Notes under the pieces: model-generated
What the model was told of the DNA's origin: nothing
What the model saw: the letters and a program-made list of their open reading frames with translations, nothing else
The model's database searches: none
Program-made: the position numbers and the translations under genes
Assembly (NCBI GenBank): GCA_902777125.1
Contig: CACYSQ010000020.1
Coordinates: forward strand, 1-35,741
Origin: Ruminococcus flavefaciens
Lineage (GTDB): Bacteria > Bacillota > Clostridia > Oscillospirales > Ruminococcaceae
Length of the DNA stretch: 35,741 bases
Direction of reading: 5' to 3'
In this document: positions 31,767 through 35,741 of the stretch, in pieces
Numbering within the stretch: the stretch's first letter is position 1
How the letters are laid out: every line of letters begins with the position of its first letter

Positions 31767-32977
31767 TATACCTGCAAAGAAACAATGAAAGTATTATATT
31801 CGTCCGCACTTTCAGCCCAGATTTTTCCGTTATGCTCCCTGATTATGCTGTCGGCGATAGACAGCCCCAGACCGTAGCTCTGACCGTCGTTTCTTGCCTG
31901 ATCCACGCGGTAGAAGCGCTTGAAGATATTCTCGCGTTCATCCTTTGAAAGCGGAGTTCCGCGTCCAGACACTGACAGGATACACTCGGAACCATGACGT
32001 TTCAGCCTGACGGTGACCTTATCGGCAGGATCGGAGTATTTCAGCGCATTGTCAAGCAGTATGTTCACGACCTGCCTCAGTTTTTCCATGTCGCCTTCAA
32101 CGTTTATACCGGTATCAATATCGGCTTCAAGCTCCATGCCGTTCTCATAGAAAAGCGGCTCAAACGGCAGTATACTGTCGTTTATCAGCCGGCTTGCATC
32201 AACAGACTCGTGCTTTATCCGCGACCTGTTTTTGTCGAGCCTTGCAAGCTCAAGCAGGCTCTCGACCAGTCCTCTCATACGCTTTGACGTTGAGAGGATA
32301 TTTTTTGCAAAGCCGTTCCTGTCGCTTTCGGAATAGCTCTTATCGGTCATCATTTCGGCATTTGTCATGATAACTGTCAGCGGAGTTTTCAGCTCATGGG
32401 AAGCGTCTGCAATGAACTGCTTCTGCTCGTTCCACGTTTTTTCAACAGGCTTGGTCACCCATTTTGCAAGGAACAGGCTTATCAGGAAAAACACGGCATA
32501 CCCGATGAGTCCTATTATGACCATGTTTCGGATAAGACCGTTTATCATTGCTTTTTCGCTGGATATATCGGCAAATACGATGAAACGCCTGTGACCGTTC
32601 TCGAACTTCATATACCGCAGGTCATATTCCGGGATTATGCCGCTTTCCTTTGAGCTCTCATCAGCAGCATCTACAAGCTCCTGTAACAGTTCTTTATCCG
32701 TCAGGTCGTAATAATCACCGCCAAACGCCGTAAGCTCGCCGCTTTCTTCAATATTCACAGTAAAAAACGGCAGACGTATATTTTCGGGCATTTTATCCGG
32801 CTTGTGCATAGGTGCCGAGGTATGCGGACGGAATGCCAGAGTCCGCATCATCTGTATGCTCTCGCGTTCGATGTTCTGCTTTGTCAGGTGCAGTACAAGT
32901 CCGAATATAACGATGAACAGGACCGTCACGATGCTCATGACTACTGCAATAAATTTTATCCTCAGCCGTTTCAGCAT
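31763..32977 (-). CDS. Membrane sensor histidine kinase
   Basis: 404 residues. Two membrane helices (about 8-31 and 150-172) enclose an extracellular sensor of about 118 residues. A HisKA domain with the phosphorylated H194 in FIADASHELKTPLTVI follows. The ATPase domain has the N-box EKLRQVVNILLDNALKYS, the F-box IFKRFYRVD and the G2 loop GLGLSIA. The G1 box reads SVSGRGTPL, where most kinases have D/N before GxG, so ATP binding may be altered. It is preceded by its response regulator with an ATGCTGA overlap, hence coupled translation. The signal is unknown; the CotH-like neighbour may be a target. Confidence 0.9.
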   Translation of the reverse strand: MLKRLRIKFIAVVMSIVTVLFIVIFGLVLHLTKQNIERESIQMMRTLAFRPHTSAPMHKPDKMPENIRLPFFTVNIEESGELTAFGGDYYDLTDKELLQELVDAADESSKESGIIPEYDLRYMKFENGHRRFIVFADISSEKAMINGLIRNMVIIGLIGYAVFFLISLFLAKWVTKPVEKTWNEQKQFIADASHELKTPLTVIMTNAEMMTDKSYSESDRNGFAKNILSTSKRMRGLVESLLELARLDKNRSRIKHESVDASRLINDSILPFEPLFYENGMELEADIDTGINVEGDMEKLRQVVNILLDNALKYSDPADKVTVRLKRHGSECILSVSGRGTPLSKDERENIFKRFYRVDQARNDGQSYGLGLSIADSIIREHNGKIWAESADEYNTFIVSLQVY

Positions 32978-33594
32978 TGTTCATCACACTCCAGATGATA
33001 ACCCAGACGGCGTGCTGCTTCGATGCGTACATCAGAACTGATGCTCGCAAGCTTTTTCCGAAGAAAGCTCACATACGCCTCAACGTGATTTTCGACTGCA
33101 TCTGAATCAAAATCCCATACCTTTGTAAGCAGGGTCTCCTTTGAGATATGATTTTTTCCCGAAACCATGAGCAGACGCATAACTTCAAATTCCCTTGCGG
33201 AAAGCCTCACGCTGTTTTCGCCGCAGATAAGCGAAGCCGACTCCATATCAAGGCGTGTGTTCCCGAAAGCAAGCTCGTTGACCTGCGAGCCCTGACGGCG
33301 CAAAAGTGCATTCACGCAGGCGAGAAGCTCCCTTGTGTCGAACGGCTTGGTGAGGTAGTAGTCCGCACCGGAATTCAGTCCGTTGACCTTGTCGTCAACA
33401 TCTGACCTTGCTGTCAGCATAAGTATCGGAGTGGTGTTATGCTTTTCGCGTATAGTTTTTGCGACCTGATAGCCGTTCTTTTTTGGCAGCATAATATCGA
33501 GGATTATGAGGTCGTAAATGTTCAGCATTGCATAGTGCTCGCCGCTTTCGCCGTCGTTGACGGTTTCTGCTTCAAAGCCCTTTGAACGCAGCAT
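32971..33594 (-). pseudogene. OmpR-type response regulator, 5'-truncated
   Basis: From LMLRSKGFEAETVNDGESG onward this is an OmpR/PhoB receiver with the phosphorylated Asp in DLIILDIMLPKKNG and Lys in LTKPFD, followed by a winged-helix output domain (VRLSAREFEVMRLL, VEAYVSFLRKKL). About 20 N-terminal residues are missing, including the acidic pair that binds magnesium. Upstream of about 33597 the sequence is the antisense of the CotH gene, not a regulator. No ribosome binding site precedes the ATG at 33594. If the sequence is right, the regulator is damaged; a deletion joined it to CotH. Confidence 0.75.
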
Positions 33595-33598
33595 TAGC

Positions 33599-35554
33599 TT
33601 CGAAAAAGCCGAGAGTGAGGAATACTCCGCCTGCAATCTCGTCATAGACGGCGAGGTTGTGAAGAATGTCGGTATCCGCGGCAAGGGCAACACCTCTCTC
33701 AGTTCCGTAAAGAATATGAACAGCAGCCGTTACAGCTTCAAGATAGAGTTCGACCAGTATGAAAACGGCAAGTCCTTCCACGGTCTCGACAAGCTCTGCC
33801 TGAACAATATCATTCAGGACAACACCTATATGAAGGATTATCTCGCCTACACGCTGATGTATGATTTCGGCGTGGACGCTCCGCTTTGCAGCTTTGCCTA
33901 TATCACGGTCAACGGCGAGGACTGGGGACTTTACCTTGCGGTCGAGGCTGTCGAGGACTCCTTCCTTGAAAGGAATTACGGCAGCAATTACGGCGACCTC
34001 TATAAGCCGGACGCTATGAGCTTCGGCGGCGGACGCGGCAACGGCAAGGATTTCAGCATGAGCGAATTTATGGACGAAAACAGCGATGACGAGGATTCGG
34101 AAAATACCGAAAAAAGTGACAGACGTTCAGGCGGTATGCCTGATTTCGGCGGCGGTGACTTCGATCCCTCTCAGATGTTCGGCGGCGAAATGCCTGATTT
34201 TGCCAATGGCGAAATGCCGGATATGAGCGGCTTCGATACGTCCAAAATGCCGGGCGGCGGCGGCTTCGGCATGGGCAGCGATGACGTTAAGCTGAAATAC
34301 ACCGACGACGATATCGACAGCTACTCCAACATCTTCAACAACGCTAAAACTACTGTCACAAAGGCTGATAAGAAGCGCCTCATCAAGGCGCTCAAGAGCC
34401 TCACAGAGCAGTCTGACCTTGATGATACAGTCGATGTTGACGAGGTGATACGTTACTTTGTTGTACACAATTTCCTCGTGAACGGCGACAGCTACACCGG
34501 TCAGATGATACACAATTACTACCTCTATGAGAAGAACGGACAGCTCTCGATGATACCGTGGGACTACAATCTTGCTTACGGTTCATTTATGGGCGGAAAC
34601 GCATCATCGTCCGTAAATTCGCCGATTGATACGCCTGTGTCGAACGGCATGAGCGACCGTCCCATGATAGCGTGGATATTCGGCAGCGAGAAATACACTG
34701 AGCTTTACCACGAGCTTTTCAGTGAATTTCTTGAAAGCGTGGACTTTGAGGAGCTTGTCTCGGAAACGGCTGCTCTCATTGACGAATACGTTGAGAAAGA
34801 CCCGACCAAGTTCTGCACCTACGATGAATTCAAGACCGGAGTTGAGACGATAAGCAAGTTCTGCACTCTCCGTGCGGAGAGCATAAGCGGTCAGCTTGAC
34901 GGTACGATACCCTCAACCACAGAGGGACAGAGATCGGACAGTTCATCGCTTGTTGATACCGGTGACCTTAACATTTCCGATATGGGCTCTATGGGCGGCG
35001 GAATGGGCGGTCCCGGCAAAAACGGTGTACCTTCACGGACCGATAACGGCAGCACCGATAAGACCGAAACAGGCAGCTCAAAAAGAGGTCAGGGCAAGAG
35101 GACTGCTGCCTTGTCCGCAGGCGTTTCAAGCGGAGTGCAGCTTTCTGCTGTCAGTGCAAGGCCTGATATGAACGGCGGAAGACCTGACATGGGCGGCGAG
35201 ATGCCGGGCGACTTTGACCCGTCGCAGATGTTCGGCGGCGAGATGCCGGAGGGCTTCGAGCCGGGAAGTATGCCGGAGGGCTTTGATCCGGGCAATATGC
35301 AGAGCGGAAGTTTTCCCGGAGGCTTCGGCAGAAACGGTGAAAAAGGCACTGGCGAAAGCAGTACCGAGGCGGCTTCGTCTGAGAACGGTCAGGACAAAAA
35401 GGATTCCTCAAGGAACAGCCGACCGCAGATGGGAGGCTTCTCGCCAAACGGAAGCAGTACCGACAAGAGCAACGAAACGCAGTATATCCTCCTCGGAATA
35501 TCGGGCTTTGTGCTTCTTGCAGGACTGATCTTTGCACTAAAATTCAGGAGATAA
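33599..35554 (+). CDS. CotH-family protein with C-terminal membrane anchor, 5'-truncated
   Basis: About 650 residues. The CotH kinase-like domain starts inside its first strand (EKAESEEYSACNLVIDGEV, NVGIRGKGNTS) and shows KLCLNNIIQDNTYMKDYLA, GLYLAVEAVEDSFLERNYG and the metal motif IPWDYNLAYG. CotH proteins can phosphorylate secreted proteins in spores or cellulosome-related systems. A Gly/Met/Pro-rich region follows (repeats such as MPEGFDPGNM), then a membrane helix ILLGISGFVLLAGLIFAL with KFRR. The signal peptide and the first residues are absent. An in-frame ATG at 33557 lies within the antisense of the response regulator and is probably not the real start. Confidence 0.8.
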   Translation, partial: FEKAESEEYSACNLVIDGEVVKNVGIRGKGNTSLSSVKNMNSSRYSFKIEFDQYENGKSFHGLDKLCLNNIIQDNTYMKDYLAYTLMYDFGVDAPLCSFAYITVNGEDWGLYLAVEAVEDSFLERNYGSNYGDLYKPDAMSFGGGRGNGKDFSMSEFMDENSDDEDSENTEKSDRRSGGMPDFGGGDFDPSQMFGGEMPDFANGEMPDMSGFDTSKMPGGGGFGMGSDDVKLKYTDDDIDSYSNIFNNAKTTVTKADKKRLIKALKSLTEQSDLDDTVDVDEVIRYFVVHNFLVNGDSYTGQMIHNYYLYEKNGQLSMIPWDYNLAYGSFMGGNASSSVNSPIDTPVSNGMSDRPMIAWIFGSEKYTELYHELFSEFLESVDFEELVSETAALIDEYVEKDPTKFCTYDEFKTGVETISKFCTLRAESISGQLDGTIPSTTEGQRSDSSSLVDTGDLNISDMGSMGGGMGGPGKNGVPSRTDNGSTDKTETGSSKRGQGKRTAALSAGVSSGVQLSAVSARPDMNGGRPDMGGEMPGDFDPSQMFGGEMPEGFEPGSMPEGFDPGNMQSGSFPGGFGRNGEKGTGESSTEAASSENGQDKKDSSRNSRPQMGGFSPNGSSTDKSNETQYILLGISGFVLLAGLIFALKFRR

Positions 35555-35565
35555 GTTTTTTCATT

Positions 35566-35604
35566 AAAAAAGGCAGTTACTCACATTGGGTATCTGCCTT
35601 TTTT
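35566..35604 (+). terminator. Terminator of the CotH gene
   Basis: Stem AAAAAAGGCAG / CTGCCTTTTTT around a 17-base loop, ending in T6, 12 bases after the stop. The last 137 bases of the window hold no gene I can support. Confidence 0.85.
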
Positions 35605-35741
35605 AGCTTGGAACGGCTCTTGCATTAGAATTTTGAATATTTACCTGATTCCGCAAAACTCAAAGCGAATTTTCCACTCTAAGGAAGGTACAAATCCAGC
35701 CGTTACAGCGACCAAGTGACAAGCGTAACTTCCGCGCGTGA

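Overview
The window looks like chromosome of a cellulosome-forming Ruminococcus (Clostridia, Oscillospiraceae). Two secreted glycosidases (GH43 at 13244-15997, GH18 at 28705-29847) end in type I dockerins of the ruminococcal kind. A CotH-like protein, BspA-type leucine-rich repeats, DUF3793/DUF2325/DUF6110 and near-consensus TTGACA-N17-TATAAT promoters agree with this. The species assignment is inference.

Layout. 1-590: 3' end of 5S rRNA, a CAU-anticodon tRNA and an AT-rich inverted repeat. 588-1977 (minus): a TetR DNA-binding head fused to the C-terminal part of a DUF2828 (vWA-like) protein, with a frameshift near its end. 2108-3720: cstA peptide transporter and terminator. 3970-4216: a structured RNA locus with its own promoter and terminator on the minus strand, opposed by a plus-strand promoter. 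4247-8701: an SDR with a zinc-ribbon head, a leucine-rich-repeat/DUF434/DUF5616 protein, and a STAS protein with a small partner. 8744-9659: GNAT acetyltransferase behind a possible leader peptide and hairpin. 9660-13001 (minus): a large sensor/EAL/beta-helix protein, divergent from the GH43 arabinanase. 16077-17213: terminators around a 155-bp MITE-like element and a broken diguanylate cyclase gene.

17316-28541 (all minus) is an iron and electron-transfer region. In order of transcription it holds an AraC regulator, DUF6110, a P1B-type ATPase, feoA, feoA, feoB with a large acidic external insertion, a FeoB-associated Cys-rich peptide, DUF2325, DUF3793, flavodoxin, a wall-anchored surface protein, and a membrane ferric-reductase-like/FMN-binding protein. 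Several of its intergenic regions carry a dyad TTAG-N6-CTAA, which I propose as the operator of an iron regulator. A further structured RNA candidate lies between the ATPase gene and feoA. The likely logic is membrane and cell-surface reduction of iron, Fe(II) uptake by Feo, and metal efflux by the ATPase.

28648-35741: GH18-dockerin, a ThiF/MoeB-type E1 with a divergent rhodanese, a YunG-like protein, a histidine kinase and response regulator, and a CotH-like membrane protein. The response regulator and the CotH gene both lack their 5' ends and meet head to head at about 33597. With the TetR-DUF2828 fusion, the frameshift and the interrupted GGDEF gene, the window holds several lesions, so either active gene decay or assembly error should be considered.
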